Assembly (NCBI RefSeq): GCF_025290835.2
Contig: NZ_JAOCQD020000001.1
Location: 248,001 to 312,000, forward strand
Reading direction: 5' to 3'
Length of the DNA stretch: 64,000 nucleotides
DNA from: Aquabacterium sp. OR-4
GTDB taxonomy: Bacteria; Pseudomonadota; Gammaproteobacteria; Burkholderiales; Burkholderiaceae_C
The notes under the pieces are model-generated. The model worked only from the letters and a program-made list of their open reading frames with translations. It had not been told where the DNA came from and did not search any database. Of this stretch, positions 27,487-39,563 are shown in pieces (the first letter of the stretch is position 1; each line of letters opens with the position of its first letter). Position numbers and translations under genes: made by a program.

Positions 27487-27533
27487 TTGTCATGAATACT
27501 ATCGAACATCAACTATTGATAGCTGAATGACAA
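27487..27533. promoter_or_regulatory. Nested AT-rich inverted repeats in a divergent promoter
   Basis: TTGTCAT (27487-27493) pairs with ATGACAA (27527-27533), and inside it CTATC (27499-27503) with GATAG (27518-27522). The stretch is strikingly AT-rich in a ~70% G+C genome and lies between the crp/fnr-type gene and the DUF2061 gene. TTGTCA on both strands could be a -35 box for each direction. Likely an operator for the adjacent regulator. Confidence 0.5.
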
Positions 27534-27566
27534 TGGCGTCCATCATTGACCCGGCAGGAGATCCAG

Positions 27567-27758
27567 ATGGCCAAGTCAGCCAGTTTTGGCGCCATGCACG
27601 TCGGCATCGCGTTTGGGGTGGGTTATGCGCTCACCGGCAGCGTGACGGTGGCAGGGGCCATCACCGTGGTGGAGCCGCTGTGCAACACCGTGGCGCACTA
27701 CTTCTTTGACCGCTGGTGGGACGCGCGCGACAACGCGGCACTGGGCGCCGCCGGCTGA
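27567..27758 (+). CDS. DUF2061 small membrane protein
   Basis: 63 residues: MAKSASFGAMHVGIAFGVGYALTGSVTVAGAITVVEPLCNTVAHYFFDRWWD. It has two hydrophobic segments and the DUF2061 pattern with conserved E-P-x-x-N and H-Y-x-x-x-x-x-W. AGGAG 7 nt upstream supports this ATG over an in-frame TTG at 27546. Function is unknown. It is divergent from the Crp/Fnr regulator and probably under its control. Confidence 0.85.
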   Translation: MAKSASFGAMHVGIAFGVGYALTGSVTVAGAITVVEPLCNTVAHYFFDRWWDARDNAALGAAG

Positions 27759-27774
27759 AGGCTCGGGCGCCGGC

Positions 27775-28110
27775 TCAGCCGGCCTGGCCGAGCCGGGCCG
27801 GCACGGTGGCGCGCGCCGCGCCGTGGTACGCGGTCGCGGCACCGCACTCAGGCGGTGGCGGGGCGGTGGCGGCTTCGAGCTGCGACAACCAGTGCAGTGC
27901 ATGGGTGCGCCCATCGCCGCACATCTCGGCCACCGGCCGCAGTGAGCCGCACACCGCCGGCCGGTCGGCGTGGCCGAACAGCCGGCAGCGCAGTGCCTCG
28001 TCGAGCTGCACGCAGGGCACGCCGGCCGGCTTGCCCTGGGGCATGCCCGGAATGGGGGTGCTGATCGACGGTGCGATGCAGCAGGCGGCGCAGGCGGGGC
28101 GGCAGTCCAT
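27775..28110 (-). CDS. YkgJ-family cysteine cluster protein
   Basis: 111 residues beginning [16 protein letters not shown], with the Cys cluster CxxxCxxCC and further Cys at RCRLF, PAVC and EMCGD. This matches the YkgJ/UPF0153 family, thought to bind a metal or Fe-S cluster; function unknown. The start matches the usual N-terminus of the family. Its 3' end converges with the DUF2061 gene and its 5' end diverges from mnmG. Confidence 0.88.
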   Translation of the reverse strand: MDCRPACAACCIAPSISTPIPGMPQGKPAGVPCVQLDEALRCRLFGHADRPAVCGSLRPVAEMCGDGRTHALHWLSQLEAATAPPPPECGAATAYHGAARATVPARLGQAG

Positions 28111-28200
28111 GGTGGTGGCAGGCGAGGAGCGGCGGGTTCCGCCAGCGTGGCCGGCGCGACGCCTGGGCATGGCCTGGCGCAGCGGCTGACTGGCGGCCCG

Positions 28201-28230
28201 GATGATAGGCGGCGGGATGATAGGCGGCGG
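28201..28230. repeat. 15-bp direct repeat, two copies
   Basis: GATGATAGGCGGCGG occurs twice back to back in the gap between the ykgJ-like gene and mnmG. Confidence 0.85.
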
Positions 28231-28277
28231 GCAGGGCCAATGTGCAATCGGCCGCCCGCCACAGGGGGTGGGCTTTT

Positions 28278-28283
28278 TACAAT
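28278..28283 (+). promoter_or_regulatory. Probable -10 box of mnmG
   Basis: TACAAT, preceded by a T-run in an otherwise GC-rich leader, lies 53 nt before the proposed mnmG start. No good -35 hexamer is seen 16-18 nt upstream. Confidence 0.45.
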
Positions 28284-28335
28284 ACGCCTCCTCCCGCCCA
28301 ACTGGCGGCGCCGGTGCGGCGCTGCCCTCCCCACC

Positions 28336-30434
<2,099 letters not shown>

Positions 30435-30438
<4 letters not shown>

Positions 30439-31232
30439 ACCGCAAACCGCACGCCACCGGGCCCGACCAGGGCGGCGACACCTGGGCAGGCGACGCCCAG
30501 CACGCCGCCCAGCGCGCGGCTTTTGATGCCCGCAGCCAGGCGGCGGCCGGTGACCGGCGCGCCCGCCTGCTGGCCGCTGCCGAGGCGCTGCACACGCCGC
30601 TGGACGAAGCCGCCGCCAACCGCCTGATGGCCTACCTGGGCCTGCTGCAGCGCTGGAACAAGGTCTACAACCTGACCGCGCTGCGCGACCCGGAAGAGAT
30701 GTTGAGCCACCATCTGGTGGATTGCCTGGCCGTGCTGGCGCCGCTGCGCCGCCACATCGCCAGCCTGGTGCAAGGCGACCACAGCGAGCCGGCCCAGCGC
30801 CCGGATGCGCCGCACATCCTGGATGTGGGCAGCGGCGGGGGCCTGCCGGGCGTGGTGCTGGCGGTGCTGGAACCCGGCTGGCAGGTGGATTGCGTGGACA
30901 CCGTGGCCAAGAAGGCCAGCTTCATCCGCCAGGTGGCGGCCGAGGTGGGGCTGCCCAATCTGCGCGGTCTGCATGCCCGGGTGGAGGCGCTGAGCCCGGC
31001 CGCTCGACGCTACCAGGTGGTCACATCGCGGGCCTTTGCCTCGCTGCCCGACTTCACGTCGCTCACCCGGCACCTGCTGGCAGAGCAGGGCGTGTGGATG
31101 GCCATGAAGGGCAGGGCGCCGGGCGACGAACAGGCGGCACTGCCCGCCAGCGTGCAAGTGTTTCACGTGGAACAACTGGCCGTGCCGGGCCTGGATGCCC
31201 AGCGCTGCCTGGTGTGGATGCGGCCGGCCTGA
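30435..31232 (+). CDS. rsmG: 16S rRNA (guanine527-N7)-methyltransferase RsmG
   Basis: 265 residues with the SAM-binding motif [20 protein letters not shown] at ~133-150 and [26 protein letters not shown] upstream. It methylates G527 of 16S rRNA; loss gives low-level streptomycin resistance. The N-terminal ~45 residues are an extra low-complexity extension compared with usual RsmG (~210 residues). It overlaps mnmG (ATGA) and contains a near-consensus parS at 31159-31174. Confidence 0.95.
31159..31174. promoter_or_regulatory. parS: parS site (one mismatch) within rsmG
   Basis: TGTTTCACGTGGAACA differs from the consensus parS at one position. It lies near the 3' end of rsmG, 350 bp before parA and 1.15 kb from the perfect site. 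Confidence 0.85.
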
Positions 31233-31523
31233 GAGGTTGCCGCCAACCAAGCGGCGGTCAGCGGCTGACCAAGGGCCCATCCACTCCCGGCTGGCCGCGC
31301 GCCGGGCAATGGATGGGCAGCCCGGCCTCCGCGCCGGGCACGCCCTGGCTCTTGATCGGGCCTGGCCAGCCGCGGCACCCGCGCTGCCGTGCCCGCGTTG
31401 CCTTGCCCGCGTTGCCGTACCCAAGTCTGGCCGCCCCAACACCACCATTCGCCCCCGCTTTTTGCCATCGCCCAGGGCTGAACCGCAGCCCGGCCACGGC
31501 GGCCAGCGGCGATACTTCCACCC

Positions 31524-32324
<801 letters not shown>

Positions 32325-32433
32325 TCGCGGCGCCCGCGCCGCCCCACCCACACGCCCCACCATCCACCGCGTGCAGGCGCTGCAGGCCCCCAGCCTGCCG
32401 TGATCGCTGCACCGCGCCACCGCCGAAACCGTC

Positions 32434-33234
32434 ATGAGCTCCAAGATCCAGCTGATCACTGATTTGTCACCGGCCCTGCTGGCCCGGGTGGAGGATGCCG
32501 GGCTCAACGCCAGCGCGCCGTCGCAGCAGCGCTGGATGGACGGCTGGCTGGTGCGCCTGTCACCGGGCAAGGCCAAGCGCGCCCGCTGCGTCAACGCCGT
32601 GGCCCCCGGCGTGCGGCCGCTGCCCGACAAGCTGGCCGCGTGCGCCACCCTGTACCGCGAGGCCGGCCTGCCCTGGCTGTTTCGCATCACGCCCTTCAGC
32701 CAGCCGGCCGATCTGGATGGGCAGTTGGCCGCGCGCGGCTTCTTGTCCGAAGACGACACCCGGGTGATGGTCTGCACCGACCTGCCCGCCGCCATTGCCG
32801 AGGCCGCGGCCTCACCGCCGCCGGCGGTGGACATGAGCTGGCGCGAGATCGACCCGGCCGACTACGCGCCCATCGTCGGCGCCTGGCGCGGCACGCCGGC
32901 CGAGGGTGTGCAGGCGCATGTGGAGCGCCTGCGCACCTGCCCCGTGGCCTATCGCGCCTGGATCGGTTGCGACGCCACCGGCGAGTTGCTGGCCGGCGGA
33001 CAAACCGCCGCCGAGGATGGCCTGGTGGGCCTGTACGACATCTTCACCGCGCCGGCCGCACGCGGCCAGGGCCTGGCCACCGCCTTGTGCGGCGCCTTGT
33101 TGGCCGCTGCGTGCGAACGTGGTGCCGAGGTGGCCTACCTGCAGGTGGATGCCGACAACCGCGCCGCGCGGCGCATCTACGAGCGCCTGGGCTTCGCCGA
33201 TGCATACGCCTACCACTACCGCCTGGCGCCCTGA
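32434..33234 (+). CDS. GNAT-family N-acetyltransferase
   Basis: 266 residues. An N-terminal degenerate half (~1-125) precedes a C-terminal GNAT domain with LYDIFTAPAARGQGLATALCGALLAAACERGA, the acetyl-CoA-binding R/Q-x-x-G-x-A loop, and LQVDADNRAARRIYERLGF. The substrate is unknown. It separates parA from the rest of the locus; the 109-bp gap after parA has no clear terminator, so cotranscription is possible. Confidence 0.88.
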   Translation: MSSKIQLITDLSPALLARVEDAGLNASAPSQQRWMDGWLVRLSPGKAKRARCVNAVAPGVRPLPDKLAACATLYREAGLPWLFRITPFSQPADLDGQLAARGFLSEDDTRVMVCTDLPAAIAEAAASPPPAVDMSWREIDPADYAPIVGAWRGTPAEGVQAHVERLRTCPVAYRAWIGCDATGELLAGGQTAAEDGLVGLYDIFTAPAARGQGLATALCGALLAAACERGAEVAYLQVDADNRAARRIYERLGFADAYAYHYRLAP

Positions 33235-33288
33235 GCCCAGGCCGGTGTGAACCGCCCGCGCCAATTCGCGGCGGAAGTTAGCGCACGC

Positions 33289-34233
33289 TCACAAACCGAG
33301 GCCTTCGTCCAGGCCCAGGTGCACGTTCATGGACTGCACCGCGGCGCCGCTGGCGCCCTTGCCCAGGTTGTCGAGCCGGGCGATCAACACCGCCTGCTGT
33401 GCGTCGGCAAACACCGCGATCTCGCAGCGGTTGCTGTCGTTGCAGGCCTGCACATCGAAGAAGCCGCCGTCCAGCGCCGCCGCGTCGCCCAGCGGCAGCA
33501 CCCGCACGAAGGGCTCGCCCTCGTAGCGCTGGGCCAGCGCGCGCTGGATGGCGGCACCGTCGGTGCCCGGTGCCAGCTGCGAGAAGTGCAGCGGCACGCT
33601 CACCGCCAGGCCCTTGTAGAAGTTGCCGACGATGGGCACGAACACCGGCTTGGTGGCCAGGCCGGTGTGGGCCATCATTTCGGGGATGTGCTTGTGCGCC
33701 AGCGTCAGGCCATAGGGCCGCGGCGACTGCAGCCTGGCATTGCCGCCGGCCTGGTACTCGGCAATCATGCTCTTGCCACCGCCCGAGAAACCGGTGATCG
33801 AGGTGGCGCTCAGCGGCAGCGCGGCCGGCACGATGCCGGCATCCACCAGCGGGCGCAGCGCCAGGATGAACGCGCTGGCATGGCAGCCCGGGTTGGCGAT
33901 GCGCTTGCTGGCGCGCAGCCTGGCGCGCTGGTCGGCGGCCAGTTCGGGCAGGCCGAACGCCCAGCCCGCCACGGTGCGGTGCGCCGTGCTGGCGTCGATC
34001 AGGCAGGTGTCGGGGTTGCTCACCAGCGCCGCGGCCTCGCGCGCCGCGGCATCGGGCAGGCACAGAAAGGCCACGTCGGCGGCGTTCAGCAGGCGTGCGC
34101 GCTCGGCGCTGTCCTTGCGCTTGTCGGCGTCGATCAGCAGCACTTCCACATCGCTGCGGCGCGCCAGCATCTCGTGGATGCGAAGGCCGGTGGTGCCTTC
34201 CTGTCCGTCAACGAAGATGCGGTAGCGGCTCAT
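33289..34233 (-). CDS. argC: N-acetyl-gamma-glutamyl-phosphate reductase (type 2)
   Basis: 314 residues starting [21 protein letters not shown], with the NADP-binding segment and catalytic Cys in [10 protein letters not shown] at ~115. Length and motifs match the shorter, type 2 AGPR rather than the 340-residue type 1. It catalyses the third step of arginine synthesis, reducing N-acetylglutamyl phosphate. No other arg genes are nearby. It is inserted, in opposite orientation, between parA and parB. Confidence 0.94.
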   Translation of the reverse strand: MSRYRIFVDGQEGTTGLRIHEMLARRSDVEVLLIDADKRKDSAERARLLNAADVAFLCLPDAAAREAAALVSNPDTCLIDASTAHRTVAGWAFGLPELAADQRARLRASKRIANPGCHASAFILALRPLVDAGIVPAALPLSATSITGFSGGGKSMIAEYQAGGNARLQSPRPYGLTLAHKHIPEMMAHTGLATKPVFVPIVGNFYKGLAVSVPLHFSQLAPGTDGAAIQRALAQRYEGEPFVRVLPLGDAAALDGGFFDVQACNDSNRCEIAVFADAQQAVLIARLDNLGKGASGAAVQSMNVHLGLDEGLGL

Positions 34234-34295
34234 GGCGTGTCTCGAAGAAGCTTGGTGAAGAATGCGGGTGAACCCCGAAGGATAAGGCAGCCCCC

Positions 34296-34889
34296 GTGAC
34301 GACCGCGCGAATTCTCTTGCTCCCCGGCTGGCAAAACTCCGGCCCCGGCCATTGGCAGACGCTGTGGGAGCAGCAGCATGGCTTCGAGCGCCTGATGCAG
34401 GACGACTGGTGGTGGCCACGCCGCGGCGACTGGATGGCGCGCCTGGACGACGTGCTGCAGGCCGAGGCGCCCAACCCTGCCCAGGCCGCCGCGGCCGATA
34501 CCCGCCCGGTGGTGCTGGTGGCGCACAGCCTGGGCTGCCACCTGGTGGCCGCCTGGGCGGCGCATTCGCGGCACACGGCGCGGGTGGGTGCCGCGCTGCT
34601 GGTGGCCCCGCCCGACCTCGAGCGCGCCGACATGCCGCCGCAGGTGCAGGCCTGGGCGCCGGTGCAGCGCCAGCCGCTGCCGATGCCGGCCACCGCGGTG
34701 ATCAGCCGCGACGACCCCTACTGCAGCGCCGAACGCGGGGCCCAGTTTGCCGCCGCCTGGGGCTGCCAGTGGGTCGATGGCGGCGCCGGCGGCCACCTCA
34801 ATGCCGCCAGCGGTCTGGGCCACTGGCCCGAGGGCCTGACGCAGCTGCGCGCCCTGATGGCCCGCGCGGGCATCCCCCCGGGTTTTTGA
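34296..34889 (+). CDS. RBBP9/YdeN-type serine hydrolase
   Basis: 197 residues starting from GTG ([24 protein letters not shown]). An alpha/beta hydrolase with nucleophile Ser in [10 protein letters not shown] at ~78, Asp in ISRDDPYC and His in [16 protein letters not shown]. These match the RBBP9/YdeN family, small hydrolases of uncertain substrate. It diverges from argC across 62 bp and precedes parB by 108 bp. Confidence 0.9.
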   Translation: MTTARILLLPGWQNSGPGHWQTLWEQQHGFERLMQDDWWWPRRGDWMARLDDVLQAEAPNPAQAAAADTRPVVLVAHSLGCHLVAAWAAHSRHTARVGAALLVAPPDLERADMPPQVQAWAPVQRQPLPMPATAVISRDDPYCSAERGAQFAAAWGCQWVDGGAGGHLNAASGLGHWPEGLTQLRALMARAGIPPGF

Positions 34890-34997
34890 TCGCCCGGAGA
34901 GTCGGGCCACACCCGCTGCGCTCGCCGCGGCAGCGCGAACACCCGGCGTGGCCCGGCGTTGTCTGCTGAGCCCGCAACTGCACGACAATCGCGCCCC

Positions 34998-35978
34998 ATG
35001 GTCACCAAGAAACCCAAGGGCCTGGGCCTCGGCCTCGAGGCCTTGCTCGGCCCCAAGGTCAGCGATGCGCCCGCCGCGCCCGCCGGCCAGCCCACCACGC
35101 TGAAGCTCGACCGCCTGCAGGCCGGCAAGTACCAGCCGCGCACGCGCATGGACGAGGGCTCGCTGTACGAACTGGCCGAGAGCATCAAGAGCCAGGGGAT
35201 CATGCAGCCGATTCTGGTGCGCCCGCTGGGCGGACCCGATCGGACGGCCGGTGATGGCAAGTCGCAAGGGCCGTCGCCGGCGACCGGTGCGTTGAGCGAC
35301 TCGACGCGCCAGTATGAAATCATCGCCGGCGAGCGCCGCTTCCGCGCCGCCCGGCTGGCCGGGCTGGACGAGGTGCCGGTGCTGGTCAAGCAGGTGCCCG
35401 ACGATGCCGCCGCGGTGATGGCGCTGATCGAGAACATCCAGCGCGAAGACCTCAACCCGCTCGAAGAAGCCCAGGGCCTGAAGCGCCTGGTGGACGAGTT
35501 CGGCCTCACCCACGAGCAGGCGGCGCAGTCGGTGGGCCGCTCGCGCAGCGCTGCCAGCAACCTGCTGCGCCTGCTGAACCTGGCCGCACCGGTGCAGCAG
35601 ATGCTGATGGCCGGTGACCTGGACATGGGCCACGCCCGTGCGCTGCTGGCGCTGGACGCCGCGCAGCAGATCCTCAGCGCCAACGAGATCGCGGCCAAGA
35701 AGCTCAGCGTGCGCGACGCCGAGAAGCTGGTGGCCAAGACCCAGGGCCTGAGCGGCACGGGCCGCCAGACACCGCTGCTGCGCGTCAAGAAGGACAAGCC
35801 GCGCGACGTGGTGCGGCTGGAAGAGCAGCTGGCCGATGCGCTGACCGCGCAGGTCGAGATCCGCATCCACCGCCAGACCAAGCGCGGTCTGCAGGGCGAG
35901 GTGGCGATCAGCTTCGGCTCGCTCGACGAGCTGAACGGCCTGCTCGACAAGCTGGGCGCCAACGTCACCGAGCGCTGA
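34998..35978 (+). CDS. parB: Chromosome partitioning protein ParB
   Basis: 326 residues beginning MVTKKPKGLGLGLEALLG. The CTPase/ParB-N domain contains YQPRTRMDEGSLYELAESIKSQG, GERRFRAARLAG and ENIQREDLNPLEEAQG; the central HTH has LTHEQAAQSVGRSRSAASNLLRLLNL; a C-terminal dimerisation region follows. It loads at parS and slides as a CTP clamp. Odd feature: a ~25-residue Gly/Pro/Ser-rich insertion between PILVRPL and YEIIAGERR (residues ~79-104), inside the normally compact N domain. Confidence 0.96.
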   Translation: MVTKKPKGLGLGLEALLGPKVSDAPAAPAGQPTTLKLDRLQAGKYQPRTRMDEGSLYELAESIKSQGIMQPILVRPLGGPDRTAGDGKSQGPSPATGALSDSTRQYEIIAGERRFRAARLAGLDEVPVLVKQVPDDAAAVMALIENIQREDLNPLEEAQGLKRLVDEFGLTHEQAAQSVGRSRSAASNLLRLLNLAAPVQQMLMAGDLDMGHARALLALDAAQQILSANEIAAKKLSVRDAEKLVAKTQGLSGTGRQTPLLRVKKDKPRDVVRLEEQLADALTAQVEIRIHRQTKRGLQGEVAISFGSLDELNGLLDKLGANVTER

Positions 35979-36219
35979 GCGGCGGCCACCGGCCGCCCTG
36001 CCCACAGAGGGGCCTGTTGCGCCGCCGTGCGCCGTGCGCCGGGCGCGCAGGCCGCGCCGTGCCGTGCCTGCACATCGTGAAGCTGACCGATGCCACGCCG
36101 CGTCGTCCTCAAGCCTGACGGCGACGCCGCCGCGGCCGCTGTCTAGCCTGCAGGCCTGCCTGTCAGGGCAGCCGTGCCGGCGGGCGGTCTGCCGTCTCGG
36201 TTGAACGAGGAGGTCTGCC

Positions 36220-39141
36220 ATGCGTCACCCGAAACAACCTCTGCCCTCGCGCCTGCAGCGCGGCGGGCTGCGCCTCGGTCTGGTGGCCGCGGCGGCGCTG
36301 CTGAGTGCCTGCCTGGGCTCAGGCGATGATGCGGCCGAAGCCCCGGTGGCGCTCAGCGGCCAGGTGGTCGATGGTCCGCTGCAGGGCGCCGTGGTCTGCC
36401 TGGACCTCAACGACAACGGCCAGTGCGACAGTGGCGAGCCGCAGTCGATCACCGATGCCGATGGCCGCTACCGCCTCGACGTGGCGGCCGGCGAGGCCGG
36501 CCTGCATGCCATCGTGGCCATGGCGCCGCCCGGCGCCATCGACAAGGAGACCGGCGCCGCCATCGGCACGGCGCTGCTGCTGAAGGCCCCACCCAGCGGC
36601 ACCCCCGGCGCGCAGTCGGTGTTTGTCAGCCCCTTGAGCACCGTGGTGGCCGATACCGCGGCCCTCAACGGCATCAGCGTGGCCGAGGCCGCGGCCTCGG
36701 TGCAGGCGCAACTGGGGCTGGCAGCCTCGCCGCTCAGCGACTTCACCGCCAGCGGGGCCGATGCCGGTCTGGGCCAGGCGGCGCGGGCCGTTGGCCGGCT
36801 GATGCTGGACACCGCCAGGCTGGCGGCCGATGCCAGCGTGCCGGCAGCGGCAGCCGCCACCCTGGTGCGCGAGGCCGTCACCCGGCAGCTGCCGGTGCTG
36901 GCCACGGCGCTGGCCGCCGTGCCGGCCGAGGCCAGCGCCGCCGAGCGCAGCCAGGCCGCCGCCGTCGCGGTGACCGAGGCGCTGAACCTGAGCCCCGGCA
37001 CCGTGGCCGTGGTGGCCGCGACGCTGGCCAAGCCCGCGGGCACCAGCGATGCGGCCGGCCCCTTCGTCAGCGTGCGCCGATTCAGCTACACCGACGCCGC
37101 CAACTACAGCTACCAGATCTTCACCGGCGACAGCAGCAAGACCGACAGCACCGGGGCCTGGGTGGCCCATGAGCCGCGCGCCAGCATGGTGGCGGGCGAG
37201 GCCATCGCCTACAGCCGCAACCAGCTGTACTGGACCGGCAGCGCCTGGAACCGCTGCGACAACGGCTACGCCGTGGTCAGCACCGTGGCGGCCACCGGCA
37301 CCCGGCCGCAGAAGAGCCTTTACTGCGGCGCCTCCAGAACCGAGTCCTGGCCGGTCTGGGAAGACATCGGCGGCCAGACCCTGCGGGCCGTGATCACGCG
37401 CATGCGGGCCTTTCCGCTGCGCGACACCGTGGGCAGCACCACCGACAACAGCGGCCTGCCGGTGAAGTGGGGCCCCGATCCGGCGCTGCTGCCGGCCGAC
37501 GCCGTGTTTCCCGCCGGCGCGCGCTACTCGCACCGCAGCGCCACCAGCGATCTGGGCGGCACCGACCGCATCGAGCTGGCGGTCAAGCCCACCGTGCGCT
37601 GGCCCGACGGCGTGTTCCGCCAGGCCACCACGCTGGAGCACTACAGCGGCATGGGCGGCGACCTGGCCGGCGCCGTGACGATCAGCTCCAGCAACACCGC
37701 CTACCTCGACGACGAGCCGCCGGGCGTGCAGACCGACGACACGCTGGAGGCCTTCAAGCGCTGGCGCATCGCCGTCGACGTGGCCGGCCTGAAGGCGCGC
37801 TTCTACCGCTGCGACCTGCGCAAGAGCGACCAGGTCAGCATCAACTGCGTGGCCATGGGTGACGGCACGCTGTCCATCGCCACGCAGGGCGGCCTGCGCC
37901 TGCTGCGCGTGGCCGGCGGCTACCCGCCGGCGCTCAAGCAGCGGGTGTCGCGCCAGCGCTTCTGGGTCGAGCATGTGGGCACGGTGTTTCGCGGCACCAC
38001 CGACCTGCAGCGCAGCTACCACGACCAGCGCCTGAACGCCGTGGCCTGGGACGCCTTGCGCAGCGCGCTGGGCCTGAGCGCGCACACCGAGCCGCAGGCG
38101 CCTGCCGAGCCGGGTGTGTTCGAGACCCTGCGCAACTTCAGCTTCACCGACGCGCGCAACTACAACTGGCGCCGCTTCACCGGCGACCAGCGTGTGCGCG
38201 ACGCCGACGGCTATTACGAGGCCGTGGAGCAGCGCAAGACCGTGGCCAACGGCCTTGACCAGGCCTTTGCCCGCCACCGCGCCTACTGGACCGGCAGCAC
38301 CTGGTTCGACTGCCCGAACGACGGGCCGGTGGTGCGGGTGCAGGCCGCGGCGCCGTTCCGCTCGGTGTACTGCGGCGCCTATGTCGACGAGCGGGTGGGC
38401 GATCAGCCGATCAGCCTGGGCGGCCGGCTGATGAGTGAGGTGGTCAACGAGATTCGCAGCTACGCCAGCACCGATGGCGCCTACAGCTACGCCGGCTGGG
38501 GGCCGGTGGTGTCGCGCGTGCCGGCGCTGGCCAGCACGCGCTTCCCGGCCGGCGCGGAGCTCACCTACCGCGGCTACCTGCCGCTGACCCTGCCCGAAGC
38601 CATCGCCACCGACCCCGCCAGCGACCGCGTGCGCATCGCGCCCAGCGCCACCAGCAGCCTGGCTTTTGCCGACTGGCCACTGGCCGGCACGCTGGAGGCA
38701 GTGATCGCCGCCTATCCCGGCAGCCTGAAGGGCAGCGTGCTCAACGGCAACACCACGCTGTTCGTCTGGTCGACCACCGAGACGCCCGCCGATCCGGCCC
38801 ACACCAACCGGGTGGAGATCCGCGTGGCCTTCGATGCCGAGGGCGCCAAGGCCCGCTTCACGCGCAACAACCGGCTGGTGAGCAACGGCCAGTCGACCAA
38901 CTACAGCACCCTGCTCGACACCACCTACAGCGTCGAGACCATGGGCGGCGTGCGCCTGCTGAAGTTTGCCGCGATGCCCGAGGGCTTCGAGAGCAGCTTC
39001 CGCTTTGCGCGGCGCTACGCCGAGCGCGACGGCGCCGTCTGGTACGCGTTCAAGGACTCGGCCGGCACCACGCCCAACTGGTCGATCCGGCTCAACGGCA
39101 CGGCCTCGCAGGCCTTGCGCACCGCGCTGGGCATCGAGTGA
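36220..39141 (+). CDS. Large secreted lipoprotein with duplicated domain, unknown function
   Basis: 973 residues. The N-terminal signal has lipobox LLSAC (Cys ~28), so it is probably an outer-membrane lipoprotein. A carboxypeptidase-regulatory-like segment (SGQVVDGPLQGAVVCLDLNDNGQCDSGE-type, with DADGRYRLDV) follows at ~42-100, then an Ala-rich helical region. Two homologous ~330-residue units start at ~283 (FVSVRRFSYTDAANYSY) and ~633 (FETLRNFSFTDARNYNW), each with YWTGS.W, YCGA and FPAGA.. .YR motifs. GAGGAGG precedes the ATG. It has no known catalytic motif; a surface adhesin or binding role is a guess. Confidence 0.85.
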   Translation: MRHPKQPLPSRLQRGGLRLGLVAAAALLSACLGSGDDAAEAPVALSGQVVDGPLQGAVVCLDLNDNGQCDSGEPQSITDADGRYRLDVAAGEAGLHAIVAMAPPGAIDKETGAAIGTALLLKAPPSGTPGAQSVFVSPLSTVVADTAALNGISVAEAAASVQAQLGLAASPLSDFTASGADAGLGQAARAVGRLMLDTARLAADASVPAAAAATLVREAVTRQLPVLATALAAVPAEASAAERSQAAAVAVTEALNLSPGTVAVVAATLAKPAGTSDAAGPFVSVRRFSYTDAANYSYQIFTGDSSKTDSTGAWVAHEPRASMVAGEAIAYSRNQLYWTGSAWNRCDNGYAVVSTVAATGTRPQKSLYCGASRTESWPVWEDIGGQTLRAVITRMRAFPLRDTVGSTTDNSGLPVKWGPDPALLPADAVFPAGARYSHRSATSDLGGTDRIELAVKPTVRWPDGVFRQATTLEHYSGMGGDLAGAVTISSSNTAYLDDEPPGVQTDDTLEAFKRWRIAVDVAGLKARFYRCDLRKSDQVSINCVAMGDGTLSIATQGGLRLLRVAGGYPPALKQRVSRQRFWVEHVGTVFRGTTDLQRSYHDQRLNAVAWDALRSALGLSAHTEPQAPAEPGVFETLRNFSFTDARNYNWRRFTGDQRVRDADGYYEAVEQRKTVANGLDQAFARHRAYWTGSTWFDCPNDGPVVRVQAAAPFRSVYCGAYVDERVGDQPISLGGRLMSEVVNEIRSYASTDGAYSYAGWGPVVSRVPALASTRFPAGAELTYRGYLPLTLPEAIATDPASDRVRIAPSATSSLAFADWPLAGTLEAVIAAYPGSLKGSVLNGNTTLFVWSTTETPADPAHTNRVEIRVAFDAEGAKARFTRNNRLVSNGQSTNYSTLLDTTYSVETMGGVRLLKFAAMPEGFESSFRFARRYAERDGAVWYAFKDSAGTTPNWSIRLNGTASQALRTALGIE

Positions 39142-39563
39142 GCGCCTGATCCGCCGCGGCCGGCGCCGCCGGCCCGGTTCTTGTTCTGCCGCAGCCCGCA
39201 TGCCCGCAACGGCATGCGGGCTGCCCGCTTTCGGCGCATCATGCACCGCGAGAGCCCATGCTTGTCGTCCGTCAGGCGGTGTCGCGCGTTGCCTGAACAG
39301 GGCGGCGGCTTGGCCCGGGCCTTGCTGAAGAACTGCAAACGATTTGAAAATGGACCGGGAAGGCTGGCTTGATCACGGCATTGCCACCCTTCAGGATCGA
39401 CGAAGCTGGAGACATCGAACTGCCATAGACAGACAACGCATGCAGACCGGAAAGCTCTGATGGCGCCCGGGCCCGTGAAGCCGGGACGTCATCAGAACTT
39501 CCCCGATACCGAGGGCAATTTCGCCCGCCTTCGGCTCGCCACAGGTCCCTTCAAGGAGGTCGC
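39142..39563. other. Intergenic region before the prkA operon
   Basis: 422 bp without a gene. It holds a hairpin terminator at 39191-39224 and an AT-richer stretch around 39330-39350 where the prkA promoter may lie. I looked for a sigma-54 site, as reported for E. coli yeaG, and found no GG-N10-GC element that fits. Confidence 0.5.
39191..39224 (+). terminator. Hairpin terminator after the lipoprotein gene
   Basis: GCAGCCCGCATGCC/GGCATGCGGGCTGC is a perfect 14-bp stem with loop CGCAAC, 50 nt after the lipoprotein stop. Only a short T-run (CTTT) follows. Confidence 0.75.

Noticed and set aside
36319-39246. Minus-strand open frame of ~975 residues opposite the lipoprotein gene
   Set aside because: Antisense shadow; the plus-strand frame has a lipobox, Shine-Dalgarno and internal duplication.
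39330-39410. Possible sigma-54 promoter before prkA
   Set aside because: GG and GC elements are present but the spacing is 15 rather than 10 nt.
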